Positions 8,420 through 17,477 of a stretch of 64,000 bases of DNA are shown one piece after another. The notes beneath the pieces are model-generated. The model was not told where the DNA came from, made no database searches, and was given only the letters and a program-made list of their open reading frames with translations. Each line of letters starts with the position of its first letter. The stretch's first letter is position 1. The DNA is taken from assembly GCA_036499395.1 (NCBI GenBank), contig DASYDW010000122.1:248001-312000 (forward strand), read 5' to 3'. The position numbers and the translations under genes were made by a program. The DNA comes from Pirellulales bacterium. GTDB lineage: Bacteria; Planctomycetota; Planctomycetia; Pirellulales; JACPPG01.

Positions 8420-9254
8420 ATCCTTGGCGCAGCACACCTGGTTCCGGTTGGGCGGAGCGGCGGAATACTTCGCCGAGCCGCGCACGGTCGATCAGTTGCA
8501 AGCGCTTGTGCGTCGCTGCGCCGCGGAGGGAATTCAAATTCGCTTGCTCGGCGGCGGATCGAATGTACTCGTGCGCGACGAAGGAGTGCCTGGCATGGTC
8601 GTCAGCCTGGCCGATCCGGCGTTTGCCGAGATTCAAGCGGCGGGGCGAAAGATCACCGCCGGCGGCGGTGCCAAGCTCGGGCATTTGATTTCAGTGGCGG
8701 TGCGCGAGGGGCTGGCCGGGCTCGAGCCACTGGTCGGCATTCCCGGCAGTGTTGGTGGCGCGCTACATGGGAATGCGGGAAGCCGCGGTGGAGACATCGG
8801 TCAGTGGACCTGCCGCGCGACAGTCATGACTCGCGCCGGCGAGATTCTGGAACGCGACCGGGATGACCTGACTTTCGCGTATCGCGAGAGCAGTCTCGAT
8901 GAACTGGTCATTCTGCAAGGTGAGTTCGAATTGGAGAAAGAAGATCCGGAAGAGCTGACCAAGCGGATGCAGAAGTATTGGATCGTGAAGAAAGCCAACC
9001 AGCCGTTAGGGCATCAAAGCGCCGGTTGCATCTTCAAGAATCCGCGCGGCATGAGCGCCGGCATGTTGATCGACCAGGCCGGATTAAAGGGGAGCCGCGT
9101 CGGCGGGGCCGAGGTCAGCGACTTGCACGCAAATTTTGTCGTGGCCGACGCCTCGGCTACGAGTCATGACGTACTGCGGCTGATCGACCTGGTGCGCAGC
9201 CGTGTGGCTGAGCGGCTGGGGGTGGAATTAGAAACCGAGATCGAGATTTGGTGA
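8376..9254 (+). CDS. murB: UDP-N-acetylenolpyruvoylglucosamine reductase MurB
   Basis: MurB reduces UDP-GlcNAc-enolpyruvate to UDP-MurNAc with NADPH and FAD. The protein starts MSLLTGFEPIVRQGESLAQH at the ATG at 8376, inside the murC 3' end. A GTG at 8328 would add 16 residues that do not look like family sequence. The FAD-binding LLGGGSNVLV, GIPGSVGGAL with HGNAG, and SAGCIFKNP (with the catalytic Ser) are all present. YRESSL marks the shorter type II class. In a murC-murB-ddl order the three genes run from MurNAc formation to D-Ala-D-Ala supply. Confidence 0.95.
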   Translation: MSLLTGFEPIVRQGESLAQHTWFRLGGAAEYFAEPRTVDQLQALVRRCAAEGIQIRLLGGGSNVLVRDEGVPGMVVSLADPAFAEIQAAGRKITAGGGAKLGHLISVAVREGLAGLEPLVGIPGSVGGALHGNAGSRGGDIGQWTCRATVMTRAGEILERDRDDLTFAYRESSLDELVILQGEFELEKEDPEELTKRMQKYWIVKKANQPLGHQSAGCIFKNPRGMSAGMLIDQAGLKGSRVGGAEVSDLHANFVVADASATSHDVLRLIDLVRSRVAERLGVELETEIEIW

Positions 9255-9334
9255 TTTGAAGTAGTGACTTGCTTATGTTGTTCGGCGCTGGCGGAGCCAG
9301 GGACGCACAACAGATTTCGTGGGTTTTAGCCGTC

Positions 9335-9341
9335 AAGGAGG
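9335..9341 (+). promoter_or_regulatory. Strong ribosome binding site that fixes the ddl start
   Basis: AAGGAGG lies 8 nt before the ATG at 9350. It argues for that start over an upstream in-frame codon at 9269. Confidence 0.7.
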
Positions 9342-9349
9342 ATGGCACG

Positions 9350-10300
9350 ATGTTTCACGTGTCCACACAGTCCGGCCTGCGCGTAGTAGTTCTGGTCGGA
9401 GGAGATTCGCCCGAGCGCCCCGTAAGTCTGGCCAGCGGCGAGCAAGTTGCCGCGGCCCTGCGCGAGGCCGGGCATACAGTCACGATGTGCGACCCAGCCG
9501 TCGTGGCGATCGAAGCTTTTCCCTGGCAGGAGCATGACGCCTGCTTTCTGGCATTGCATGGCGGGGCAGGGGAGGACGGCCATATTCAGGAGCGCCTAAC
9601 GGCGCTGGGCATCCCTTTTACGGGAAGTGATGCCAATGCCTCGCGCCTGGCAATGTGCAAGAGCGCCAGCAAAGAGCGGTTCTTTCAGGTCGGTGTGCCG
9701 ACAAAGCCCTATGTGCTCGTACATCAGGGGGACTCGCCCGCCGACGTGGCCGCCAAGACCGCAGGGTTGCGATTTCCACTGATCGTAAAGCCGGATAGCC
9801 AGGGATCAAGCCTAGGGCTGGGACTGGCACGCACGGCAGATGAACTGCAGGCGGCAGTCCGCGCGGCGGCGAAGCTGGACGATTTTGTGATGATCGAGCC
9901 CTTTATTCTGGGGCGCGAATTCACGGTGGCAATGCTCGGCCGGCAGGCGTTGCCGCTTCTGGAAGTTGTGACAGCAGGCTGTCTTTTCGATTTCCAGGCG
10001 AAGTACGAAAGCGCTATGACCGAATACCGCTTCGAGACGGGGCTTCTCCCGGAAACCGCTGCCGAGGTCGAACAAACGGCCATCGCCGCGGCCGAGGCGA
10101 TTGGCACCGCGGGACTGGCGCGAGTCGATCTCATTCTCGATCGCATGGCGCGGGTGTGGGTGCTGGAAGTGAACACGATTCCCGGTATGACCGCGCACAG
10201 CCTGGCGCCAAAAGCGGCGGCGCGGACGGGTATGAACCTGGTCGCGTTGTGCGACTGGATGCTCGAGGATTGCCTGGCCACGAGTGAGGTGATGCGATGA
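9350..10300 (+). CDS. ddl: D-alanine--D-alanine ligase
   Basis: Ddl joins two D-alanines with ATP to supply the dipeptide used by MurF. The 316-residue ATP-grasp protein has the N-terminal LVGGDSPERPVSLASG, LHGGAGEDGHIQ, the ATP-grasp core VKPDSQGSSLGLGLA, and the C-terminal VLEVNTIPGMTAHSL with the metal-binding Glu and Asn. The family's usual 'E...VS' serine is in SPERPVSLASG. The start is set by AAGGAGG upstream. The stop codon overlaps the ATG of the next gene (ATGA), so the two are very likely co-translated. Confidence 0.95.
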   Translation: MFHVSTQSGLRVVVLVGGDSPERPVSLASGEQVAAALREAGHTVTMCDPAVVAIEAFPWQEHDACFLALHGGAGEDGHIQERLTALGIPFTGSDANASRLAMCKSASKERFFQVGVPTKPYVLVHQGDSPADVAAKTAGLRFPLIVKPDSQGSSLGLGLARTADELQAAVRAAAKLDDFVMIEPFILGREFTVAMLGRQALPLLEVVTAGCLFDFQAKYESAMTEYRFETGLLPETAAEVEQTAIAAAEAIGTAGLARVDLILDRMARVWVLEVNTIPGMTAHSLAPKAAARTGMNLVALCDWMLEDCLATSEVMR

Positions 10301-11238
10301 GCCAACAGAAGACCGCGGACACGAAAAAATCGGCAACGGCCGCCGAGGCGCGCAGCAAAATGTGGCGCGCGTACGCCCGGCGGGCGTTACTGATGGCGCT
10401 CGCCGTGGGAGGAATCTGCGCGGGCCTATATCTGGCCTGGCAGTCCGTAGCGCATGACGTGTTACGGCACGACTCTTACCGGCTATCGCTGGATCGATTC
10501 ACGGTAACGCCGCAGCCGGCCTGGATCCGAAAGGATGTGCGCAGCGAAGTCTTCCGCGAAGGGGGCTTTGAAAACGACATGTGGCTGCACGATCCGAATC
10601 TGGCGGAGCAAATCTCGAAGACCTTTGCTTTGCATCCTTGGGTCGCCAAGGTCGAACGCGTTAGCATCCGCGGCGGTGTCGTGCAGGTAGATCTGGCTTA
10701 CAGGCGTCCGGTCTGCATGGTCGAAGTGCCGGGGGGAGTTTTTCCCGTTGATGTCGAGGGAGTGCTTTTGCCTCGCGATGATTTTTCGCCTGCCGAGGCG
10801 CGTACCTATCCTCGGTTGGCCGGCGTAACGACGGTGCCGGCCGGTTTGGTGGGTATGCCGTGGGGCGATCTGCATGTCGTGGGCGGAGCCGAGATCGCGG
10901 CAGCCCTCGTGGACAGTTGGGAGGAGTTGCGGCTGGATCACATCGACGTGGTGGCAACTGGAACGCCTGAGATCCTCTTCGAGCTGATTCCGCGCACGGC
11001 CAGCAGCCGGGCCAAGGATAAAATCGTCTGGGGCCACGCACCTGGGCAGCGTGAGACGAACGAGCCGGCCACGGAACAGAAAGTCGCGCTTTTGAAAGAG
11101 TTTCTCGGCAAGCCCACTCTTTCAGGCCCGTCCGTGAGAGCGCGAGAACTCGACCTGCGCCATGGTGGTGGTGCAGGTCGCACGGCAATGAGTGACCAGA
11201 CCGGTGCCGAAGATGACTCGGCAACAACCGTGCGCTAA
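10297..11238 (+). CDS. ftsQ: FtsQ/DivIB-like membrane protein
   Basis: The position directly after ddl and the architecture point to FtsQ. There is a short basic cytoplasmic tail (1-28), one membrane helix (about 29-48), then an extracytoplasmic part with a POTRA-like segment in which HPWVAKVERVSIRGGVVQVDL resembles the first POTRA strand-helix region, followed by a beta-rich domain. FtsQ links cell-wall synthesis to division in other bacteria. Here ftsA and ftsZ do not follow, so its partner proteins must differ. Sequence conservation is low, so the assignment leans on synteny. The C-terminal 60 residues are charged and probably disordered. Confidence 0.8.
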   Translation: MSQQKTADTKKSATAAEARSKMWRAYARRALLMALAVGGICAGLYLAWQSVAHDVLRHDSYRLSLDRFTVTPQPAWIRKDVRSEVFREGGFENDMWLHDPNLAEQISKTFALHPWVAKVERVSIRGGVVQVDLAYRRPVCMVEVPGGVFPVDVEGVLLPRDDFSPAEARTYPRLAGVTTVPAGLVGMPWGDLHVVGGAEIAAALVDSWEELRLDHIDVVATGTPEILFELIPRTASSRAKDKIVWGHAPGQRETNEPATEQKVALLKEFLGKPTLSGPSVRARELDLRHGGGAGRTAMSDQTGAEDDSATTVR

Positions 11239-11296
11239 GTGGAACCTAAGCGCTGAGACGCCATGACGCCGCGAGCATTGATTGACAGTCGCGGGT

Positions 11297-11326
11297 GGAG
11301 GACGCCGAATTGGCGCTCCGCTCTTT
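11297..11326 (+). terminator. Possible terminator of the mur/ddl/ftsQ cluster
   Basis: GGAG-ga-CGCC (11297-11306) pairs with GGCG-CTCC (11312-11319) across a GAATT loop, followed by gctcTTTT. The stem has a two-base bulge and a short T run, so confidence is modest. It lies between convergent ftsQ and csrA. Confidence 0.4.
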
Positions 11327-11348
11327 TATCAGCCGCCGCTGCTTTCCT

Positions 11349-11567
11349 TCAGCCGCTCAGCGTAGCGTCGCACAGTTCGATGGCCTGGTCGACCATCTGC
11401 GCCTCGTCCTTGACCGGGCCGCGTAGCAATTCTTCGCGCACGATCGGCATGTGGTCGGGAGCATCGATCCCGATGCGAACATTCCCCTGACCCATACGGA
11501 CGACAGTGATCGTGATGTTGTCGCCGACGACGATGCGCTCGCCGACCTTTCTGGACAAGACAAGCAT
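11349..11567 (-). CDS. csrA: Carbon storage regulator CsrA
   Basis: CsrA is a small dimeric RNA-binding protein that represses or activates translation by binding GGA motifs in leaders. The 72-residue product starts MLVLSRKVGERIVVGDNI and keeps GNVRIGIDAP and VREEL, the hallmark segments. The frame stays open far upstream, but the ATG at 11567 gives the canonical start. It occupies the position after ftsQ where ftsA/ftsZ are found in many other bacteria. Flagellar genes and fliW, its common neighbours elsewhere, are not in this window, so its targets cannot be read from context. Confidence 0.96.
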   Translation of the reverse strand: MLVLSRKVGERIVVGDNITITVVRMGQGNVRIGIDAPDHMPIVREELLRGPVKDEAQMVDQAIELCDATLSG

Positions 11568-11935
11568 GTGCGTAATTCCCTTCGCAGTTGCCGATCGGAT
11601 CAGCCTCTGGGCGGCATGACACGAAACAGCAGTCCCCGGTTCGGCTCCTTTAATTACACCAAGCTGGCAGCGAAAGCATAGCGATGCTTGCGCCGTGGGG
11701 CAAGCGAAGTTTTTGGCCAGAATTTCGAGGTGAAGTGAGGCCTCTTCGGCTCGCCGCCGATCCCCAGTACGTAGCAAGCGAGGGATTCACATCCCTATCG
11801 GGGAATTGCGTAAACGCACCATCCGGTAGAGGGGAATGGGTTTCAACGAGAGCGTGTCAAAATAGGTGGCCTGGACCGATTCGGAGGTGCCATCACGTCG
11901 GCTTGTTGAATCCATAATTTGAGGATTCGCCGCAG
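11568..11935. other. Intergenic region upstream of csrA
   Basis: This 368-bp stretch separates csrA from the aminotransferase gene on the same strand and probably holds the csrA promoter and leader. The small open frames across it have no family features. I saw no strong hairpin or T run. Confidence 0.35.
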
Positions 11936-13129
11936 CTATTTCTTCCCAGCACCGTAGGTCTCGTTCGCGGCGGCGACCCCTGCGCCGTGCTCGAACTTGG
12001 CTCCCTGTTCGGCGAGTAGTTGCTCGAGTGCTCCCAGCAACATTAGGACGTTATTAGAACGTGAGCTGTGCCCCATCAAACCGATGCGCCACGCACGGCC
12101 TTTGAAGTCCCCGAGACCGCCGCCGATTTCGATGCCGAACCGCGTCAGCAGCCCGCCGCGCACCTTGGCATCGTCCACTCCATCGGGAATCCAGACGGCG
12201 TTGAGCATAGGCAATTGGTGCCCCTCGGCGCTGGCATAACGAATGCCGAGCGCGGCGAGTCCCGCCTTCAACGCTCGGTGGTTCAGCATGTGACGCGCGT
12301 GGCAAGCCTCGAGCCCTTCGTCGAGAATCACGCGCAACGCCTCGTACAAGGCGTACGTCATGTTGATCGGCGCCGTGTGGTGGTAAACGCGTTCCTGCCC
12401 CCAGTACTTGGCCAGCATCGAGACGTCGAGATACCAGCTCTGGACCTTTGTCTTGCGTGCCAGCACGACTTCCATTGCCCGATCGCTGAACGTGACCGGC
12501 GCTAAGCCTGGCGGGCAGCCCAAGCATTTCTGGGTGCCTGAGTACAGGGCGTCGATCTGCCAGCGATCGACTTCGACCGGCACTCCGCCGAGCGCCGTCA
12601 CCGCGTCGACCAGCAGTAGCGCCCCCGCATCGTGTACGAGCCGGGCGATTTCTTCGATTGGCTGCCAGGCACCGGTCGATGTCTCGGCCATCACGATGCC
12701 TACCACCTTCGGCTTGGCTTTGGCGAGCGCGTCTTTCAAATCGGCCGGGCTGAAGATTTCGCCCCACGGCCGATCGATGCGTGTTACTTTCGCGCCGGCG
12801 CGTTCAGCCACGTCGACCATTCGCCCACCGAAGACGCCATTAACGCATACGACCATCGAATCGCCGGGCTCGATCAGGTTAACGACCGTGGCTTCCATGC
12901 CGGCGCTACCCGTGGCGCTGACGGCCATCGTCATGCGATTTTGCGTCCGCATGATAGTGCGCAGCATCTGCTGCATGTCGTTCATCAACTCGAGGTAGTA
13001 CGGATCGAGATGACCGACGGTATTCGCGGCCAGTGCCCGCAGCACGCGGGGATGCGTGTCGCTGGGGCCGGGTCCCAAGAGGACGCGAACTGGGGGATTC
13101 AATTCCGCTCGTACGAGATCGCTCATCAC
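11936..13129 (-). CDS. Class V aminotransferase, alanine/serine--glyoxylate type
   Basis: This 397-residue PLP enzyme of fold type I matches alanine-glyoxylate and serine-glyoxylate aminotransferases. Evidence includes [14 protein letters not shown] at the N-terminus, [10 protein letters not shown] in the phosphate-binding region, [11 protein letters not shown] with the cofactor Asp175, and [15 protein letters not shown] with Lys201 as the Schiff-base lysine. It probably converts glyoxylate to glycine. The gene stands alone on the minus strand upstream of csrA. An in-frame ATG one codon later is equally possible as the start. The substrate donor cannot be read from sequence alone. Confidence 0.92.
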   Translation of the reverse strand: MMSDLVRAELNPPVRVLLGPGPSDTHPRVLRALAANTVGHLDPYYLELMNDMQQMLRTIMRTQNRMTMAVSATGSAGMEATVVNLIEPGDSMVVCVNGVFGGRMVDVAERAGAKVTRIDRPWGEIFSPADLKDALAKAKPKVVGIVMAETSTGAWQPIEEIARLVHDAGALLLVDAVTALGGVPVEVDRWQIDALYSGTQKCLGCPPGLAPVTFSDRAMEVVLARKTKVQSWYLDVSMLAKYWGQERVYHHTAPINMTYALYEALRVILDEGLEACHARHMLNHRALKAGLAALGIRYASAEGHQLPMLNAVWIPDGVDDAKVRGGLLTRFGIEIGGGLGDFKGRAWRIGLMGHSSRSNNVLMLLGALEQLLAEQGAKFEHGAGVAAANETYGAGKK

Positions 13130-13217
13130 GTGGATTTCCCAAGTAAATGATTAAGGGGGCGTGCGGCCCGAAATGTTCGTCAGGAAAGCGGGCAGGAGCG
13201 CGGGCCGATATGGTCGA

Positions 13218-13808
13218 CTATGAAACTTCCGGCGGCCTTTCCTGCACGAGGGCGCTGATTTGTTTGAACTGCGGCGTACCTGAGCGCTGACACCACTCAA
13301 ACAGCGCGGATTCGGTTGTTGTCAGCGTTACGCCGGCAGAATCCATGCGCCGGAGCGCCGTTTGATAATCGATATCGTAGCGCGCCCCGATAGCATCCAC
13401 CGCCAGATAAACTCGGTAGCCGGCTGCCAAGAGATCGAATGCGGTTTGCTGGATGCAGACGTGCGCCTCGATCCCCGAGAGCAACACTCGCGAAATGCCG
13501 GTGGCGGCCCAGTCGTCGACGATTTCGTGACAGGCAAGGCAACTGAAATCGGTCTTGGCCGAAATCGCGCCTAACCGTTCGGCCAGTTCCGGCACGGTTG
13601 GCCCCAGTCCTTTCGGGTATTGTTCGGTCGCCGCGACCGGCACATTGAGGGCTTTGGCGCCATCGATCAAGCGGCGAATATTCCAAATTATCCGCTTGTG
13701 ATCAGGCACCAGCGTGATCAGTTTTCCCTGCACATCGACGACCAAAAGCGCGGTGTCGGCGGCCGACATTAACTCGGGGCTGCGCACGAGCGATGGTGAT
13801 TCGTTCAT
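13218..13808 (-). CDS. Isochorismatase-family cysteine hydrolase
   Basis: The protein has the catalytic triad of the isochorismatase-like superfamily: Asp25 in VVDVQGK, Lys85 in SAKTDFSC and Cys118 in GIEAHVCIQQT. It is close in shape to the YcaC/nicotinamidase-like group of small hydrolases. I start it at the ATG at 13808, which gives 196 residues beginning MNESPSLVRS; an in-frame ATG at 13853 would add 15 residues with no family match. It follows the aminotransferase gene's 5' side with an 88-bp gap. No substrate can be named; many members act on small amides or ureido compounds. Confidence 0.88.
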   Translation of the reverse strand: MNESPSLVRSPELMSAADTALLVVDVQGKLITLVPDHKRIIWNIRRLIDGAKALNVPVAATEQYPKGLGPTVPELAERLGAISAKTDFSCLACHEIVDDWAATGISRVLLSGIEAHVCIQQTAFDLLAAGYRVYLAVDAIGARYDIDYQTALRRMDSAGVTLTTTESALFEWCQRSGTPQFKQISALVQERPPEVS

Positions 13809-13957
13809 ATTCGGCAGCTTAGCGAATTGGCATGCCACAGGCCAGCGGCGCACAGTTGCTCGGCCCTGGTGGAGCGGCAGATAATTGGCGAGAATAACCG
13901 GTGCATACGCTGGGAAATGCCCGGGCGGTGAACCTCGTTATTTCGCGGTAGGAATTC

Positions 13958-14500
13958 ATGAAGACGCGTTCGACGACAATCCTCACAGTCCGTCATCGCG
14001 GCCACGTGGCGATCGGCGGAGACGGTCAGGTCACGATGGGATCGGCCATCATGAAGGGGGACGCCGTCAAGATTCGCCGCTTAATGGAGGGGAAAGTCGT
14101 GACGGGCTTTGCCGGTTCGAGCGCCGACGCGTTCTCGCTCTTGGAACGTTTTGAAGCCAAGCTGAAGGACTATCCCTCGAACGTGCCGCGCGCCGCGACC
14201 GAGTTGGCCAAGGATTGGCGTACTGATCGGGCTTTACGCAGGCTCGAGGCGCTACTGGCCGTGGTCGATGCTCGCAACACTCTCTTGGTCTCCGGCACGG
14301 GAGACGTCATACAACCGACCGACGGCGTGCTGGGGATCGGGTCCGGAGGAAGCTACGCCGTGGCGGCGGCCCGGGCCCTAGTCGCGCACAGCAACCTGTC
14401 GGCCGAGCAGATCGTGCGGACGGCGCTGGAAATTGCGGCTGGTATCGATATCTATACCAATACGAACATCACGGTCGAAGTACTGGCTTGCGCCACCTGA
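13958..14500 (+). CDS. hslV: ATP-dependent protease subunit HslV
   Basis: HslV is the proteasome-like peptidase of the HslVU (ClpYQ) complex, a double ring of six subunits activated by HslU. The precursor of 180 residues reads [20 protein letters not shown], so Thr6 is the expected N-terminal nucleophile after removal of a five-residue propeptide. [22 protein letters not shown] and [16 protein letters not shown] match the family. The partner hslU is 1.6 kb downstream on the same strand, but an unrelated gene on the opposite strand lies between them, so they may not share a transcript. Confidence 0.97.
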   Translation: MKTRSTTILTVRHRGHVAIGGDGQVTMGSAIMKGDAVKIRRLMEGKVVTGFAGSSADAFSLLERFEAKLKDYPSNVPRAATELAKDWRTDRALRRLEALLAVVDARNTLLVSGTGDVIQPTDGVLGIGSGGSYAVAAARALVAHSNLSAEQIVRTALEIAAGIDIYTNTNITVEVLACAT

Positions 14501-14562
14501 GGCCTCCGAGCCGGCATCCTGGGTTTGGCCGGAAGCTTCGTATCCTCCGGCATGCGGGGTTT

Positions 14563-15531
14563 TCACCGCCGATCAGCGATTGATGCGTTCCATCGGCGAC
14601 GTACGATCGCCACCAGGCCGAGCGCTCCTATGGCTAGTAGTGCGATCGACGAAGGTTCGGGAACCACCAGCAGCCCAGTCGCCCCTTGTAGGAACGGGCT
14701 ACTGAATGTGTGCAGCAGCGCCCCGGTTGCACTCAGTTCGAAAACCTCATTCCCACCGCTGACGAAATACTCGTTGAGCGGAGCGTAGTAGGTCACATCC
14801 CAGGCATTGGTGAGCGTGCTGTCGAACGTTTTGACGTCGGCCAAATTGCCGAGAAACGTGCCGGCGCTGTTGTACATGGGGATCAGCGTGTTGTTGTTAT
14901 TAGCAAAAACGAGATCGCCTTGTGGGCCGATTGTCATATTGATTGCTTTTTGCAGGTTTGTGGGGTCATCGAGCAACGTGGTCCAGGTCGTTGGGAGCTG
15001 TGTCAAGTCAGTTTCATGGACGCGATTTTGAAAGGCCTCCTCGTAATACATCGTGTTGCCGGTGATGGCCATGGCGCGAATATTGCCAGATTGCGCCGCA
15101 CCTAATGTGCCTATCTGCTGGCCCGTGCTGCCGTTGTAAACATGAATCACGCGGGACTCGTCTCCTGCCACGTACAGCTCACCGTTGTAAAACTGGATTT
15201 GTCCCGGTCCGTCGCCGCCGATGCTCGCGGTAAAGTCGACGGTGGTTAGTAAGTGGGTCCCCGTCTGCGGGACAAGCTTGACGACATTCAAATTGCCGCC
15301 CAATAGGGAGGAGTAAATGTTCCCGTCGGCGTCCATCGCCAAGTTGCGCGGATCGGCGTTTGGCTTGTACGTTGCATATAACGAGGCTGCGCCAGTATCG
15401 AGGTCAAAGCGAACGACATCCTGTGAGCTTTGGCCGTTGACCAGCAGGTAGGGTGTCGCCTGACAAGTCTGATCGAAGAGCAATAGAAATAAGGCAGCGC
15501 ATACGAAACACACGTCGAAGGAACGACTCAT
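14563..15531 (-). CDS. Exported beta-propeller-like protein with PEP-CTERM anchor
   Basis: The 322-residue product starts at the ATG at 15531 with a signal peptide (hydrophobic FVCAALFLLLF, cleavage near CQA). The body resembles NHL/SMP-30-type beta-propeller repeats: several units pair 'MAMDADGNIY'-like turns with strands, for example NLAMDADGNIYSSLLGG and NMTIGPQGDLVFANNN. The C-terminus has the PEP-CTERM sorting tail: VPEPSS, a hydrophobic stretch of about 18 residues, then RRRW. The signal is cut by an exosortase during surface sorting. The gene lies head-on between hslV and hslU. No function beyond an exported, probably envelope-bound protein can be given. Confidence 0.85.
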   Translation of the reverse strand: MSRSFDVCFVCAALFLLLFDQTCQATPYLLVNGQSSQDVVRFDLDTGAASLYATYKPNADPRNLAMDADGNIYSSLLGGNLNVVKLVPQTGTHLLTTVDFTASIGGDGPGQIQFYNGELYVAGDESRVIHVYNGSTGQQIGTLGAAQSGNIRAMAITGNTMYYEEAFQNRVHETDLTQLPTTWTTLLDDPTNLQKAINMTIGPQGDLVFANNNNTLIPMYNSAGTFLGNLADVKTFDSTLTNAWDVTYYAPLNEYFVSGGNEVFELSATGALLHTFSSPFLQGATGLLVVPEPSSIALLAIGALGLVAIVRRRWNASIADRR

Positions 15532-16127
15532 ATTCGCAACTCTGTTCCAAACCGTGAAACTGTGTGCTCGCTGCACCACGCAAGCGATCAATCATGCACG
15601 CGTAAATCGGCGGCCGGCCTAGGCAACGTCGCGCGAAGGGGGCCGAAGAGAATCTCGCAGACAAATTTCAGGGGCCGCTGCGGCGCCGCCAATGGCGAGT
15701 CGCGGCGAGTCGTGCGGGTTTAAGGAGTTACATTAGCTGGCCGGTTGATTGTTGCCAGTTTTCCTGAAGAAGTTTCGCCTGTTCATCCAGGCGGCTAAAA
15801 CTATGCTAATCCGCAGGCACATTCGAGGCAACGATTCCGTCTCGTGGCACTTGCTAGCGAGTGCGAACCCATCCCCTTGAATGCGACTATCCGAATTGTC
15901 AAGCCTGCTAATCATAGGCGGTTCGGCATAGGTTGGGGCAATCTCGACTCGCCATTACAATGCAGTTCGTACGGTGGTTGGCTGCTGACGAACCGTCGGC
16001 AAACAGTCGATCCGTTCGGTGCGAGGCGGCAGCCGACTTGCGGAAATCGCCGGCATGCAGCGCTGTCAATCGCTCGGCCTACGCAGTTGACGATCGAGTA
16101 TTTCGAAGCCTTTTAAGGAATGACCTA
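15532..16127. other. Intergenic region between the PEP-CTERM gene and hslU
   Basis: The gap holds the divergent promoters of the PEP-CTERM gene and hslU. The hslU frame stays open upstream to 15933, but those 65 codons have no match to HslU and are read here as non-coding. No convincing small gene or hairpin was seen. Confidence 0.4.
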
Positions 16128-17465
16128 GTGCGCGACCTGACCCCTCGCGAGATCGTGGCCGAGTTGGATCGGCATATCGTTGGACAAGCTGACGCCAAGC
16201 GGGCCGTGGCCGTGGCGATCCGCAATCGTTGGCGCCGGCAGCGCGTGCCCGAGGAGATGCGTGCTGAAGTGGCGCCGAAGAACATTTTGATGATCGGCGC
16301 CACCGGAGTCGGCAAGACCGAGATCGCGCGGCGGCTGGCTAAATTGACCGGCGCTCCGTTCATCAAGGTCGAGGCTACCAAATACACCGAGGTGGGCTAC
16401 TACGGCCGCGACGTCGAGAGCATGGTGCGCGAGCTAGTCGAAAACGCCATCGGACTGGTGCGCGAGACCGAGCGGTCTAAGGTCGAATCCGAAGCGCGAC
16501 GCCGCGCCGAAGAGCGGCTGCTGGATCTGCTGGCCCCGGCACCGGTCAGCTATAACGTCGGCGCGGACAGTCCAGACTCGCCGGAACGTTACGAGCGGAC
16601 GCGGCAGAAGATGCGCGAGATGCTGGCCGCCGGCGCGCTCGAAGAGCGAAAGGTTGAATTAACGCTTGAGCAAAAGTCCGCGCCTATGATGTTCAGCGGC
16701 ATGGGCATGGAGAACATGGATGTTGATCTGCAAGGCATGTTCGAAAAGATCTTGCCCAAGCAGAGCGCACGGCGCGAAATGGCGGTCGCCGAGGCGCGGC
16801 GTGTCATCTTCGAACAAGAATGCGAGGCGTTGATCAACCAGGAAAAGGTCAACGGCATGGCGATCGATTTGGCCCAGAACCTGGGGATCATCTTTCTCGA
16901 CGAAATCGACAAGGTCGTGGCCAGCGAGAATTCGAAAGGGGCCGATGTCTCACGACAGGGTGTGCAACGTGACTTGCTGCCTATCGTCGAAGGGACGACC
17001 GTGCAGACGAAGTATGGCTATGTGAACACCGACCACGTGCTGTTCATCGCGGCAGGGGCGTTTCACCGCAACAATCCCAGCGATCTCATGCCCGAGCTGC
17101 AGGGGCGCTTTCCGATTCGCGTCGAGCTGCAGGATTTGACCAAGGATGATTTTGTGCGAATCCTTACTGAGCCAAAGAACGCGCTCACGAAGCAGTATTC
17201 GGCACTATTATCGACAGAAGGAGTCACACTGGAGTTCAGCAGCGACGCGATCGAAGCGCTTGCCGACTATGCGTTCAAGGTCAATCAATCGACGCAGAAC
17301 ATCGGCGCCCGGCGGCTGTATACGATCATGGAACGGCTGCTCGAGGAACTGAACTTCGAGGCCGCCAACATGAAGTCGGGCCACGTGCTGGTCAACGCGG
17401 CGTACGTTCGCGACCGACTGGAGGAGATCACTCAGGACGAGGACCTGAGCCATTTCATTCTGTAA
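16128..17465 (+). CDS. hslU: ATP-dependent protease ATPase subunit HslU
   Basis: HslU is the hexameric AAA+ unfoldase that feeds substrates to HslV. I choose the GTG at 16128, preceded by AAGGAA (16115-16120), giving 445 residues beginning VRDLTPREIVAELDRHIVGQ, which is the normal family start and length. Walker A is GATGVGKTE (57-65), Walker B is IIFLDEIDKV with Asp258-Glu259, the pore motif is GYYGRD, and the C-terminus reads DLSHFIL, close to the tail that docks into HslV. The I-domain insertion (about 110-240) is present. Confidence 0.97.
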   Translation: MRDLTPREIVAELDRHIVGQADAKRAVAVAIRNRWRRQRVPEEMRAEVAPKNILMIGATGVGKTEIARRLAKLTGAPFIKVEATKYTEVGYYGRDVESMVRELVENAIGLVRETERSKVESEARRRAEERLLDLLAPAPVSYNVGADSPDSPERYERTRQKMREMLAAGALEERKVELTLEQKSAPMMFSGMGMENMDVDLQGMFEKILPKQSARREMAVAEARRVIFEQECEALINQEKVNGMAIDLAQNLGIIFLDEIDKVVASENSKGADVSRQGVQRDLLPIVEGTTVQTKYGYVNTDHVLFIAAGAFHRNNPSDLMPELQGRFPIRVELQDLTKDDFVRILTEPKNALTKQYSALLSTEGVTLEFSSDAIEALADYAFKVNQSTQNIGARRLYTIMERLLEELNFEAANMKSGHVLVNAAYVRDRLEEITQDEDLSHFIL

Positions 17466-17477
17466 GGACGCCCGCGA

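Noticed and set aside
15933-16127. An N-terminal extension of hslU by 65 codons
   Set aside because: The added residues match nothing in HslU. A GTG with AAGGAA upstream at 16128 gives the normal protein length.
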